NCBI GenBank assembly: GCA_002478885.1
Contig: DLKC01000052.1
Coordinates: 1 to 64,000 of the forward strand
Source: Chitinophagaceae bacterium UBA7600
Lineage (GTDB): Bacteria; Bacteroidota; Bacteroidia; Chitinophagales; Chitinophagaceae
Direction of reading: 5' to 3'
DNA length: 64,000 bases
Shown: piece by piece, positions 42,497 to 50,712 of the stretch
Numbering within the stretch: the stretch's first letter is position 1
Layout of the letters: every line of letters begins with the position of its first letter
Made by a program: the position numbers and the translations under genes
Notes under the pieces: model-generated
What the model saw: only the letters and a program-made list of their open reading frames with translations
The model's database searches: none
What the model was told of the DNA's origin: nothing

Positions 42497-45169
42497 ATGA
42501 AAAAAAGTCTACTCTCGTTTGCGATGCTTGTGTTGCTCTCACAAGCCTTCGCACAAAACAGTCTTAAACAGATTATCCGCGGGGAACGCGGTGTAAGCCA
42601 GCATTTCACAACGCTTACGCAGGAACAGCAGCGCAGCTTTAGTGTAATGCAGGCAGCCAGTATTCTTGAACTTAACAAGAATAGTAAACTGGAGTTGTTG
42701 AATCAGCAGACAGACAAGCAAGGCGTTACGCACTACCGGTTTTACCAGACTTACAACGGCATTCCTATAGAAAATTCTATGTACATCATTCATGCTAGAA
42801 ATGGAAAGATGACTGGCATGAGTGGTGAGATAATCATTGATTTTGATGAGTACAGTGAACAGTCTTCCTTTGCAAAAATTACTGACAGACAGGCAATTGA
42901 TGCCGCTATTGCCAATGTAAAAGCAAAAATTTATATGTGGCAGGATGTTGCCATGGAGCAGCGCATCAAAGACCAGGTGGGAGATGTGAAGGCTTCTTAT
43001 GCGCCAACAGCAAAGCTTGTTTGGTTTAGCCCAACCGAGAACCTTAGCCCAAGGGATCTTAAACTGGCTTACAAAGTGGATGTTTATGCAAAAGAGCCAC
43101 TAAGCCGTGCAGATTATTTTATTGATGCATCAACCGGAAAGCTGCTTGGCAAACATGACAAACTTTATTTTACAGACGCTACAGGTACCGCTGCCACAGC
43201 ATATAGCGGTTCTCAAACCATTCACAGCGACTACACCGGAACCAGCTACAGGTTACGGGACTATACCAAAGGCAATGGCATCATAACACTGCACGGTGAA
43301 ACAGCCTCGAGAGGTACTGATTATACCAGCACAACTGCAAACTGGACTTTAACAGGAACCAATATTGCTGCACTTGACGCGCACTACGGTGTATCGCAGA
43401 CTTATGCGTTCTATCTCGCCAACTTCAACAGAAACAGTTATAATGGTGCCGGTGCAGCACTTTACAGCTATGTAAATGACCCAACTTATACCGATAACGC
43501 TTTTTGGGATGGCTCTGCCATGAACTTTAATAAAAGAAGCAATAGCGCTACAAATCCCGGCGGTGTAACCGGTATCGATGTAACCGGTCATGAATTAACC
43601 CACGGTGTAACACAATCAACCTGCAACCTGACTTATAGCAAAGAGCCTGGAGCCATGAATGAGAGCATGAGTGATATTATGGGTAAATCGGTTCAGTTCT
43701 GGAGTAAGCCAACGGATGTAAACTGGCTTATGAGCAACGATATGAATTGGCTAATCCGCAGCATGTCTAACCCAAATGCCTATGGCCAGCCCGATACTTA
43801 TAAGGGAACTTACTGGACTACCAGCAGCGCCGACAACTATGGCGTTCACACCAACAGCGGCGTGGGCAACTTTATGTTTTACCTATTGGTCAATGGAGGC
43901 ACAGGAACAAATGATATCGGCAATAGTTATTCAGTTACAGGTATCGGGCTTTCAGAGGCGGACCAAATCATTTACCGCACTCAAACAGTATATCTTGTTT
44001 CCAACTCACAGTATGCTGATTGGAGGAATGCCTGTATTAATGCTGCGACCGATTTGTATGGGGCCGCATCACCCGAAGTCGCAGCCGTACAAAATGCGTG
44101 GTACGCAGTGGGCATCGGCACAGCAGCAGGCGGAGGCGGAACTTGCAATGCCCCCACAAGTCTTGCCTCATCTGCTGTTACCGCTACAACCGCAACGGTT
44201 AGCTGGGCTGCGGCTCCCGGTGCATTGAGTTATAACCTGCAGTACAAAACAGCCGCTTCAGCCACATGGACGACAGTAAGCGGAATCACTGGCGCATCTT
44301 ATAATCTTACTGGCCTTACTGCAAGCACCTCTTATAATTTCCAGGTTGCAACAGTTTGTTCATCCGGCACGAGTGCTTATAGCGCTCCGGCATCATTTAC
44401 TACAACTTCCTCCGGCGGCATCACTTATTGCACTTCATCCGGCACAACAACTTATGAATATATCAACAAGGTTGTTTTAGGAACCATAAACAATACCAGT
44501 GGCAATAACAATGGTTATGGCAACTTTACCGGTTTGAATACAAATCTTACAGCCGGCGTTGTCAACAGTATCACGTTAACACCAGGCTTCACAGGATCGT
44601 CTTACCGTGAGTATTGGACTGTGTTTATTGATTACAACCAGGACGGTGTTTTAAATGGCAGCGGCGAAACTGTTGCAACGGGTAACGGTACAGCAGCACT
44701 TTCAAAATCATTCACCGTACCTGCAACGGCTAAGAATGGTGCGACCCGCATGCGGATAGTAATGCATTATGGGACTTCGCGCACCAATCCATGCGGTTCG
44801 TATACTTATGGTGAAGTAGAAGACTATACAGTGAATATTTCCGGCGGAACAGGTTTTGCAGCGATTACATCTTCATCAGAGGATGCACTGGCAATCAGCA
44901 AATCAATCAGCATTTCCATTGCACCCAACCCGGTAAATGGTTCAAATGCAGCGGTATCGTACAATCTTACAGGCAATGGCAAAACTGCATTACAGGTAAT
45001 CAACGCCGATGGACGCACTGTTCGCTCCATTCAACTTGGCAACCAGTCTGCGGGATCGCACGACTACACTCTCACAGAGCTTAACCAATTAAGCTCGGGA
45101 ACTTATATTCTTCAGCTTGATCAAAATGGCCAGGCTCTAACCAGGAAGCGATTTGTAATTATTAAATAA
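42497..45169 (+). CDS. Secreted M4-family metallopeptidase with FN3, GEVED and T9SS sorting domain
   Basis: The 890-residue protein has a signal peptide (FAMLVLLSQAFAQ), an FTP/PepSY-like propeptide (residues about 30-215), and a thermolysin-type domain: HELTH (His365, Glu366, His369), Glu389 in NESMSDIMG, and the catalytic His in YGVHTNSGVGN. An FN3 domain follows (about 555-635), then a GEVED-type domain (DYNQDGVLNGSGETVA, TYGEVEDYTV, about 690-800) and a type IX secretion C-terminal domain (ISIAPNPVNG ... GTYILQL, about 815-890). It should be secreted through the type IX system as a zinc endopeptidase. Monocistronic, with its own terminator. Confidence 0.95.
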   Translation: MKKSLLSFAMLVLLSQAFAQNSLKQIIRGERGVSQHFTTLTQEQQRSFSVMQAASILELNKNSKLELLNQQTDKQGVTHYRFYQTYNGIPIENSMYIIHARNGKMTGMSGEIIIDFDEYSEQSSFAKITDRQAIDAAIANVKAKIYMWQDVAMEQRIKDQVGDVKASYAPTAKLVWFSPTENLSPRDLKLAYKVDVYAKEPLSRADYFIDASTGKLLGKHDKLYFTDATGTAATAYSGSQTIHSDYTGTSYRLRDYTKGNGIITLHGETASRGTDYTSTTANWTLTGTNIAALDAHYGVSQTYAFYLANFNRNSYNGAGAALYSYVNDPTYTDNAFWDGSAMNFNKRSNSATNPGGVTGIDVTGHELTHGVTQSTCNLTYSKEPGAMNESMSDIMGKSVQFWSKPTDVNWLMSNDMNWLIRSMSNPNAYGQPDTYKGTYWTTSSADNYGVHTNSGVGNFMFYLLVNGGTGTNDIGNSYSVTGIGLSEADQIIYRTQTVYLVSNSQYADWRNACINAATDLYGAASPEVAAVQNAWYAVGIGTAAGGGGTCNAPTSLASSAVTATTATVSWAAAPGALSYNLQYKTAASATWTTVSGITGASYNLTGLTASTSYNFQVATVCSSGTSAYSAPASFTTTSSGGITYCTSSGTTTYEYINKVVLGTINNTSGNNNGYGNFTGLNTNLTAGVVNSITLTPGFTGSSYREYWTVFIDYNQDGVLNGSGETVATGNGTAALSKSFTVPATAKNGATRMRIVMHYGTSRTNPCGSYTYGEVEDYTVNISGGTGFAAITSSSEDALAISKSISISIAPNPVNGSNAAVSYNLTGNGKTALQVINADGRTVRSIQLGNQSAGSHDYTLTELNQLSSGTYILQLDQNGQALTRKRFVIIK

Positions 45170-45187
45170 AACTTCTCTACCAACCTT

Positions 45188-45221
45188 AAAAGCCGTGTTC
45201 GAAAGAACACGGCTTTTTTGT
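45188..45221 (+). terminator. Rho-independent terminator
   Basis: AAAAGCCGTGTTC-GAAA-GAACACGGCTTTT is a perfect 13-bp stem with a GAAA tetraloop, 18 bp after the M4 protease stop. Confidence 0.93.
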
Positions 45222-45264
45222 GTTGCCGGTTTACGTCTTTCGAAACGTTTCCCTATCCACAGGA

Positions 45265-45400
45265 TTGCATCGCAGACTTGTGCGATTAGTCGAAAAGTCA
45301 TTAAAGTCGGAAAAACCGGAGGCCATACCTGTAACGATAAATTGCTTTCAGCTCCCCGGTCTTTCTGACTTGTATTCTGCAGTACAAGATTGTGATCCCG
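45265..45400. repeat. Degenerate paired 19-bp repeat element
   Basis: TTGCATCGCAGACTTGTGC (45265-45283) and GTACAAGATTGTGATCCCG (45382-45400) are decayed left and right ends. The inner sequence resembles that between the ends at 53917-54068 (CTGACTTGTATnCTGC), so the two are old relatives. Confidence 0.65.
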
Positions 45401-45554
45401 AATCGTTTTTCCCGCGACAGGCACAACAGCAGCTTAATTTTTTTGCTATAGCCCGACCCAAAGAAACCGGCTATGCCCGGAATGCAGAGATTGCGGCAAT
45501 AAAAAAGCACTTCACAGCGAAGTGCCTTAAGGGGATTTTTGATTGGTTATTGTT

Positions 45555-46694
45555 TTAATGCACTTCGTTTCCTTTTTTATCGATATATATTTCAGAACCA
45601 AGCTCGGTTACTTTGGCAAAGCCATTTTCAAAGTTCGCCGCTTTATCATATTTCGCCGGGATCACCATTTTACCGATGGCATCTATATAGCCAAATTTGC
45701 CGTTTTGCAAAACAGCCGCAAGGCCTTCGCTAAAATCCATCATGGCATCTTCAAACTGCAGCGGAATAATTTCCTTGCCGGTTATATCAACATACCCAAT
45801 CTTTTGATTGATGTTGGTAACACCGGATTCACCACTTGGGGTTTCGCCTGTCTTGGAACCAACGCAAATGCGGCCGTCTGACATGTCGGAGTTAATTGCA
45901 TAATACTTTCCGTAAGGGACTACGACCTCTCCTTTGCCGTTCATGACCGCGTTAACGGTGCCGGTAGTGTCAGTTGTTTTACTCAGGAAATAGGCACCGC
46001 CACTAAAGATTAGCCCGTCGGCATCTATCCTGAATTTTACATTTCCATCAGGCGCCGCAACAACCCAGCCTTTTTCATCCTGGAAAGCGTATTGGTTATT
46101 TGTTTCATCGTAATACAGGTCACCGAATTTTTTAAAAGGCAGTGTTTGCTGGCCCTGTGCATTCACAACGGTTTTGCCATCTTTTCCATCGAATATAAAA
46201 TTGCCAGGAGAAAGTGCAAATATTGCAGAACCCGAAATGCAGGGAATTACTTCTTTACCGGTTTTATCAATAAGTCCGTAAGCGCCATTTTTTGCCACCG
46301 AAGCATAACCCTGCTGAAAAGAGAATGCATTCTCATATCCCGCAAGATCAATTACTTTTTTGCCGGTTCTGTCTACAAAATAAATTGGCCCGTTTTCGGT
46401 TTCTTCCACAAGGCCCAGCCCTTCATGAAAATCCTGTACGTTGTAATTCTTTATCGGCACTATTTCTTTCCCCGACGTGTCTATATAACCATAAAGCCCG
46501 TCTTTTTCTACCCGGGCAACCAGGTCTGTGGTTGAAAAAGAATCAAGATCAGTAAAGCCGGCCAACAGCGAAATTCTTTTGTGTTCCAGCAGTTGGTTCA
46601 ATGGAACGCTGTTATCTTCTGCCGGTTTTTTATCAGTGCAACCTGTTACCAGGATTGCAGTTATAGCGCAGAGGGTTAAAACCAGTTTATTCAT
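45555..46694 (-). CDS. WG-repeat lipoprotein
   Basis: The ATG at 46694 gives MNKLVLTLCAITAILVTGC, a lipobox with Cys19, so a lipoprotein. The following residues contain about seven WG-type repeats with the pattern GLYGYIDTSGKEIVPIKNY, YGLIDKTGKEVIPC, KIGYVDITGKEIIPLQFED and KFGYIDAIGKMVIPAKYDKA. WG repeats form small beta-units of unknown binding role and are common on Bacteroidota surfaces. The gene is alone. The in-frame upstream ATG at 46712 would lengthen the leader without a lipobox advantage. Confidence 0.9.
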   Translation of the reverse strand: MNKLVLTLCAITAILVTGCTDKKPAEDNSVPLNQLLEHKRISLLAGFTDLDSFSTTDLVARVEKDGLYGYIDTSGKEIVPIKNYNVQDFHEGLGLVEETENGPIYFVDRTGKKVIDLAGYENAFSFQQGYASVAKNGAYGLIDKTGKEVIPCISGSAIFALSPGNFIFDGKDGKTVVNAQGQQTLPFKKFGDLYYDETNNQYAFQDEKGWVVAAPDGNVKFRIDADGLIFSGGAYFLSKTTDTTGTVNAVMNGKGEVVVPYGKYYAINSDMSDGRICVGSKTGETPSGESGVTNINQKIGYVDITGKEIIPLQFEDAMMDFSEGLAAVLQNGKFGYIDAIGKMVIPAKYDKAANFENGFAKVTELGSEIYIDKKGNEVH

Positions 46695-46819
46695 AAACCT
46701 TATTTGGTACAATGTTATAAATCATTCTGCAAATTCTATCTACGTGTAAAAGGGTATTTTGCACCGGCTTTTTATATAAGGGCTAATGTACCCGGCTTCC
46801 TGATCACTATTACACATCG

Positions 46820-46838
46820 TTGCGTCGCACTCTTGTAC
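46820..46838. repeat. 19-bp intergenic repeat, consensus left end
   Basis: TTGCGTCGCACTCTTGTAC, the perfect consensus and exact reverse complement of the copies at 50602 and 60638. Confidence 0.9.
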
Positions 46839-46956
46839 AACTGTAACCCTGTGCGGCATACGTTCAAAAAAGTAATACCGGTAAACTGCGGATGTTTATG
46901 TGTTATTAGTCACACAGAAGAGGTTCGCGTGTTAATAGCTTTGCAGAAAAATAAAT

Positions 46957-47343
46957 ATGGCAACGATACATCTCACCGCATCAGGCTTTAAAGAAAAAGT
47001 ATTCGACTACGAAACACAGGCGGAATGGAATTATAAGGGCGAAGCGCCTGCTATTATCGATTTCTATGCAGACTGGTGCGGACCCTGTAAAATGATAGCA
47101 CCTATGCTGGAAGAATTGTCTGATGAATACAAAGGCGACCTCGTTATTTACAAGGTCGATACAGAAGCAGAGTTTGAACTAGCCGGTATTTTTGGCATAC
47201 AAAGCATACCTTCTTTGTTGTTCATTCCTATGGAAGGCCAGCCATTGATGCAGGCAGGTGCCTTGCCAAAAAGCGCGTTGAAAGAAATCATACGAAAGCA
47301 TTTAATCAAAGCTGAACAGGATCAGCCTGCATTTACTGCATGA
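46957..47343 (+). CDS. Thioredoxin-family protein
   Basis: The 128-residue protein has the thioredoxin core with WCGPC (Cys41, Cys44) in DFYADWCGPCKMIAPMLEEL and the cis-proline loop QSIPSLLFIP. It has no signal peptide, so it is a cytoplasmic dithiol reductant. Its stop overlaps the start of the next gene by 4 bp (ATGA at 47340), pointing to translational coupling with the small membrane protein. Confidence 0.95.
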   Translation: MATIHLTASGFKEKVFDYETQAEWNYKGEAPAIIDFYADWCGPCKMIAPMLEELSDEYKGDLVIYKVDTEAEFELAGIFGIQSIPSLLFIPMEGQPLMQAGALPKSALKEIIRKHLIKAEQDQPAFTA

Positions 47344-47576
47344 AAACAATATTTACAACCGGCTGGAATTTTATGCGTATTCTCAGAGTGGCAATAGGGG
47401 TGTGGGCGCTTGTATTGGCGATACGCGATCACGATATGCTTACCGGCGCTTTCGGCGCATTTATATTGTTTACCGGGATCATGAACACGGGTTGTTGTGC
47501 TACAGGCACATGCAGCACGGGTTACCAAAGACCTGCACCCGGCAACAAACATGGGTCAGGCAGTGACGACCAGTAA
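47340..47576 (+). CDS. Small DUF2892-like membrane protein with cysteines
   Basis: The 78-residue protein has a hydrophobic pair (RILRVAIGVWALVLAI and GAFGAFILFTGIMN) followed by TGCCATGTCSTGY, with three cysteines in the C-terminal tail. The helices resemble the short DUF2892/YgaP-type inner-membrane module. Coupling with thioredoxin suggests a thiol relay or reduction partner at the membrane, which is inference. A terminator follows 36 bp later. Confidence 0.75.
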   Translation: MKTIFTTGWNFMRILRVAIGVWALVLAIRDHDMLTGAFGAFILFTGIMNTGCCATGTCSTGYQRPAPGNKHGSGSDDQ

Positions 47577-47612
47577 ATAACCGGTGTAAATTATTATCCT
47601 ATGAAATGCCTT

Positions 47613-47640
47613 AACTCCGTTTAATTACGGAGTTTTTTAT
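47613..47640 (+). terminator. Rho-independent terminator
   Basis: AACTCCGT-TTAATT-ACGGAGTT with a T-run, about 36 bp after the stop of the small membrane protein. Confidence 0.85.
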
Positions 47641-47786
47641 TTAGGCCATCCGGATTGTAGAACATAAAAGCCAACGAACTGTATCTAAAAAATATGTGAA
47701 AAATTATACCATCACTTATATAAAAAGAAATCCCCGGCTTGCGCAAGGGACCCTTTTTTTATACACCCCAACCAACTATAGCTGTG

Positions 47787-48416
47787 CTATTTTAACGGAA
47801 AATGTACGCCTGCATGGAATGACAGGTTATTCAAATTGCTGTAACCAAAATGCTGATAGCGCACATAGTTGTAGTCGGCACCGATGTTTATACCAGTAGC
47901 GCTGTTCTTTTTAAATGGTATTATTACACCTGCACCGCCCTGTGCGGCAAAAGAAGCACTGCTGCTCACGTTTCCAAAGGCGCCGAGGTATTGGCGAAAG
48001 CTTACAAAACTCAACCCGGCTCCAGCGGTAATATATGGTTGAACAAGACCAGCCTTACCAGCAAGCGGCATGAATGTTCCCTTTGCAATCACCGGTAACG
48101 CTTGAATGGAATTACTCAGCACTGCCGATGTTTCTTCGTGATTGCCGGTAGGATAAATAGCACGAGGATATTTTTGATAATAATCCTGGAACCCAAAACC
48201 CAGCCCTACCGACCATTTATGGTTAATAGTAAACATCAGGTCGCCTGTAAATCCCCGCGCAGAGCCGTTACTGATAAGATCACTCTTAAAAGCCCCGGTG
48301 GGAAGGCTGTAATTGTAGCCAAGGCTTAGTATGGCCTTACCCTGATTTTGCGCCTGCGCGCTAAAAGTGATTGCTGCAAATAAAATGGCAGAAAATATAT
48401 GCATGAATTTTTTCAT
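47787..48416 (-). CDS. Outer-membrane beta-barrel protein
   Basis: The 209-residue protein has a signal peptide (IFSAILFAAITFSAQAQ) and alternating beta-strands with glycines (LSLGYNYSLPTGAF, SVGLGFGFQDYY, YITAGAGLSFVSF, GINIGADYNYVRYQ), as in small outer-membrane barrels of the OMP_b-brl type. Function unknown. It is the second gene of a two-gene minus-strand unit; it follows the DUF4136 gene by 10 bp. Confidence 0.87.
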   Translation of the reverse strand: MKKFMHIFSAILFAAITFSAQAQNQGKAILSLGYNYSLPTGAFKSDLISNGSARGFTGDLMFTINHKWSVGLGFGFQDYYQKYPRAIYPTGNHEETSAVLSNSIQALPVIAKGTFMPLAGKAGLVQPYITAGAGLSFVSFRQYLGAFGNVSSSASFAAQGGAGVIIPFKKNSATGINIGADYNYVRYQHFGYSNLNNLSFHAGVHFPLK

Positions 48417-48426
48417 AGTGCCTGGT

Positions 48427-49065
48427 TTAATTGTTTGCTTTTAAATAACTGCTCTGATCAAATAATGCCTTTACCTGTGCGTTTGCATTGCTTTCAGCGA
48501 AAATGCCCTCGCCACGCACCAGGCCATTCCAAACCAGCCCGATTTTACCGGTTGATTTTGCATTCTTCAGATCGAGCATGTCAACTGAAACAGCCCCTTC
48601 CGTAACCTGGTAAACGCTGTAGCCGTAAGGCACATAGTAGCCATAACCACCATAGCCCCAATAATACGGATCCCAATAGCTGCCGTAGTATGTGTCGTAG
48701 TAATCGTTGTACGTAACCACGCTGGTAGCCGTATTGTAAATCCTGTTCACCGTCAGCCCAAGATCGGGCGACGCATTTGCGGTGGTAAGCACATAACCGC
48801 GTTGCTGCATATACTTGTTCACGGCATCAATATAGGCCTGGTCCGAGGCGGAGAGCGCCCGGGAGTGTTGGCCATTGTCTATCACTGCAACGGAGTCTGC
48901 TATGCTATAGGTCTTGTATGCACTGAAATTGGCAACCGAATCGTAATTGGTCACGTAGATCCTCGTTTCTTCTGCGGTAAGATGGTTTAATGGTTCTTTG
49001 CTGCAACCCGCAAACCAAAAGGTTGAAACAGCGCTAACCAAAAACACGATACTAAGTTTTTTCAT
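48427..49065 (-). CDS. DUF4136-family lipoprotein
   Basis: The leader MKKLSIVFLVSAVSTFWFAG-C is a lipobox (Cys21). The 212-residue protein shows the DUF4136 pattern: NFSAYKTYSI, then IDAVNKYMQQRGYVLTTANA and SPDLGLTVNRI, an aromatic Tyr/Trp/Gly-rich insert (GSYWDPYYWGYGGYGYYVP), VDMLDLKNAKSTGKIGLVW and QVKALFDQ. The family is periplasmic or outer-membrane associated, of unknown role. It lies 10 bp ahead of the beta-barrel gene, suggesting joint transcription. Confidence 0.92.
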   Translation of the reverse strand: MKKLSIVFLVSAVSTFWFAGCSKEPLNHLTAEETRIYVTNYDSVANFSAYKTYSIADSVAVIDNGQHSRALSASDQAYIDAVNKYMQQRGYVLTTANASPDLGLTVNRIYNTATSVVTYNDYYDTYYGSYWDPYYWGYGGYGYYVPYGYSVYQVTEGAVSVDMLDLKNAKSTGKIGLVWNGLVRGEGIFAESNANAQVKALFDQSSYLKANN

Positions 49066-49226
49066 TATAAATTTTTATGCGTTTTAATAAAGACCCATAA
49101 ACTATAGCAGGGTTAACTACTGCCGGCCTTTTTAAGAAACATTTAGAAAAATTGTTAAAGCGTAGATAAGAATCGCAACAAGCACAATATTTTTGAACCG
49201 GGCTTACCAACACATAGCATCACCGG

Positions 49227-49245
49227 TTGCGTCGCACGCTTGTGC
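49227..49245. repeat. 19-bp intergenic repeat (left-end form)
   Basis: TTGCGTCGCACGCTTGTGC, two mismatches to consensus. It lies upstream of the creatininase-family gene and creates a false extension of its reading frame. Confidence 0.85.
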
Positions 49246-49322
49246 GTTCCGAACAATATGCAGCACCTGCATGGCAAGCTCCCCGCATCGCTAAAAGATT
49301 TACTTTAGAAAAAACTTTCGAC

Positions 49323-50045
49323 ATGGAGCAGTATAATGTGAAATATGCTGAATTAAGACCCGAAGCATTCCGCCAGCGGTTAAAAGAAAATCCGCTTGCC
49401 TATCTACCATTGGGCACACTCGAATGGCATGGCGAGCACCTGCCCCTTGGTGCCGACGCCATTCAAAGTGAGGCATTGATGATCGCCTGCGCCGAGCAAT
49501 TTGGCGGAATAGTTTTGCCGCCACTGTTTCTCGGGCCCGACCGCAGAATGGATATGGAAGATGGAAGCTATCTTATAGGGATGGACTATGCAAAATCGAC
49601 CAATCCCAACAAACAACTCACCGGGAGTTGCTACTGGGTCAGCGATGGGTTTTTTAAAGAACTGCTTAAAAATATTGTCGACCAGTTGAAAAGGGCAGGT
49701 TTTAGAGCTGTCTATGCCGATGGTCACGGCCCCTCACGAAGAATATGGACGGAGATGATACCTGCATGGGAAGAGCAGTTTGGTCTTAAGTTATTTGGAG
49801 TGACCGACAGCGTTAAAAAGGAGTGGAGTTATATGACCGACCATGCCGCGAAGAATGAAACTTCCATCAGCATGCATGTAGCCGGTTCGCTGGTTGACCT
49901 TTCTGTTTTTAAAGAAGGCGACCAATCGGTGCTTACCGGAGTTAACGGCGAGCATCCGTTCAACGGTTCTGCAGCATACGGCGCTGAGATATTCAAAGCT
50001 GCTATGAAAACGCTGGAACCATTATTAACACAGGATTTTAACTGA
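49323..50045 (+). CDS. Creatininase-family amidohydrolase
   Basis: The ATG at 49323 is chosen because the longer frame starts inside an intergenic repeat. The 240-residue protein has Glu34, His36 and Asp45 in EWHGEHLPLGAD, at the same numbers as the metal ligands of Pseudomonas creatininase, plus YADGHGPSRR (His135) and HAAKNETS (His174, Glu179). The family includes creatinine amidohydrolase, mycofactocin-related MftE and FAPy deformylase. NGHGGN is altered to DGHGPSRR here, so the substrate is probably different. Cytoplasmic. It is followed 60 bp later by the TMEM220 gene on the same strand. Confidence 0.9.
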   Translation: MEQYNVKYAELRPEAFRQRLKENPLAYLPLGTLEWHGEHLPLGADAIQSEALMIACAEQFGGIVLPPLFLGPDRRMDMEDGSYLIGMDYAKSTNPNKQLTGSCYWVSDGFFKELLKNIVDQLKRAGFRAVYADGHGPSRRIWTEMIPAWEEQFGLKLFGVTDSVKKEWSYMTDHAAKNETSISMHVAGSLVDLSVFKEGDQSVLTGVNGEHPFNGSAAYGAEIFKAAMKTLEPLLTQDFN

Positions 50046-50105
50046 TGGTTTTTCATACTTGCCAGATAGTGATTTCTGTTATCTTTAGTATCTTAAAATT
50101 TTGCC

Positions 50106-50495
50106 ATGAAAGTTTTTAATTATTTTTTCTGTTTTGTTTTTGTTGTCTTTGCGGCCCTACAATACAATGATCCTGACCCTTACTGGTGGATGCCAATTTA
50201 TTTATATACTGCTGTACTTTGCTGGCAGGCCGCGAAGCATAAGTTTTACCCGAAGCTATATGTTGGCGGAATTATCGTTTATGCGGTTTATGCGGTATAC
50301 AAAATATTTGATGCAAACGGGCTGATTGACTGGGTGGAAGTGCACCATGCAGAGAACATTGCAGAAACAATGAAAGCAGAAAAGCCCTGGATCGAGGAAA
50401 GCAGGGAATTCTTTGGACTGGTAATTCTTATAGGGGTATTGATTATCAATCTTTTTTATGCAAAATCGCAGCACAAAAAAGCTGCTACTGTATAA
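50106..50495 (+). CDS. TMEM220-family membrane protein
   Basis: The 129-residue protein begins KVFNYFFCFVFVVFAALQYN and continues DPDPYWWMPIYLYTAV, the family signature. It has three or four membrane helices, a lumenal acidic loop (VEVHHAENIAETMKAEKPW) and a last helix ending in a Lys-rich tail. The family is conserved from bacteria to animals, without a known function. A terminator-like hairpin follows. Confidence 0.9.
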   Translation: MKVFNYFFCFVFVVFAALQYNDPDPYWWMPIYLYTAVLCWQAAKHKFYPKLYVGGIIVYAVYAVYKIFDANGLIDWVEVHHAENIAETMKAEKPWIEESREFFGLVILIGVLIINLFYAKSQHKKAATV

Positions 50496-50517
50496 TACGA
50501 TGCTGTTTCTTTTGATA

Positions 50518-50548
50518 GAAAACCGACTGTTCAGCAGCCGGTTTTTTT
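50518..50548 (+). terminator. Terminator-like hairpin
   Basis: AAAACCG-A-CTG pairs with CAG-C-CGGTTTT around a 5-nt loop and runs into a T-tract, 23 bp after the TMEM220 stop. Confidence 0.75.
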
Positions 50549-50601
50549 ATGGTGTGTATAGAAACAGGTATGGTTAAAGGGTCGCTGCGCAACGATATGT
50601 T

Positions 50602-50620
50602 GTACAAGAGTGCGACGCAA
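50602..50620. repeat. 19-bp intergenic repeat, consensus right end
   Basis: GTACAAGAGTGCGACGCAA, identical to 60638-60656 and the exact reverse complement of 46820-46838. Confidence 0.9.
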
Positions 50621-50712
50621 CTAAAGCTTAATAGCGACAATATTGCCTGGCACAAAAAATAAAGCCACACTTTTCAGTATGACTTTGTGTTTTGTTTCCC
50701 CTTATAAAATGA

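Noticed and set aside
49227..49322. Longer N-terminus of the creatininase-family protein
   Set aside because: The extension is a translation of the 19-bp intergenic repeat and has no counterpart in the family, whose metal ligands align from the ATG at 49323.
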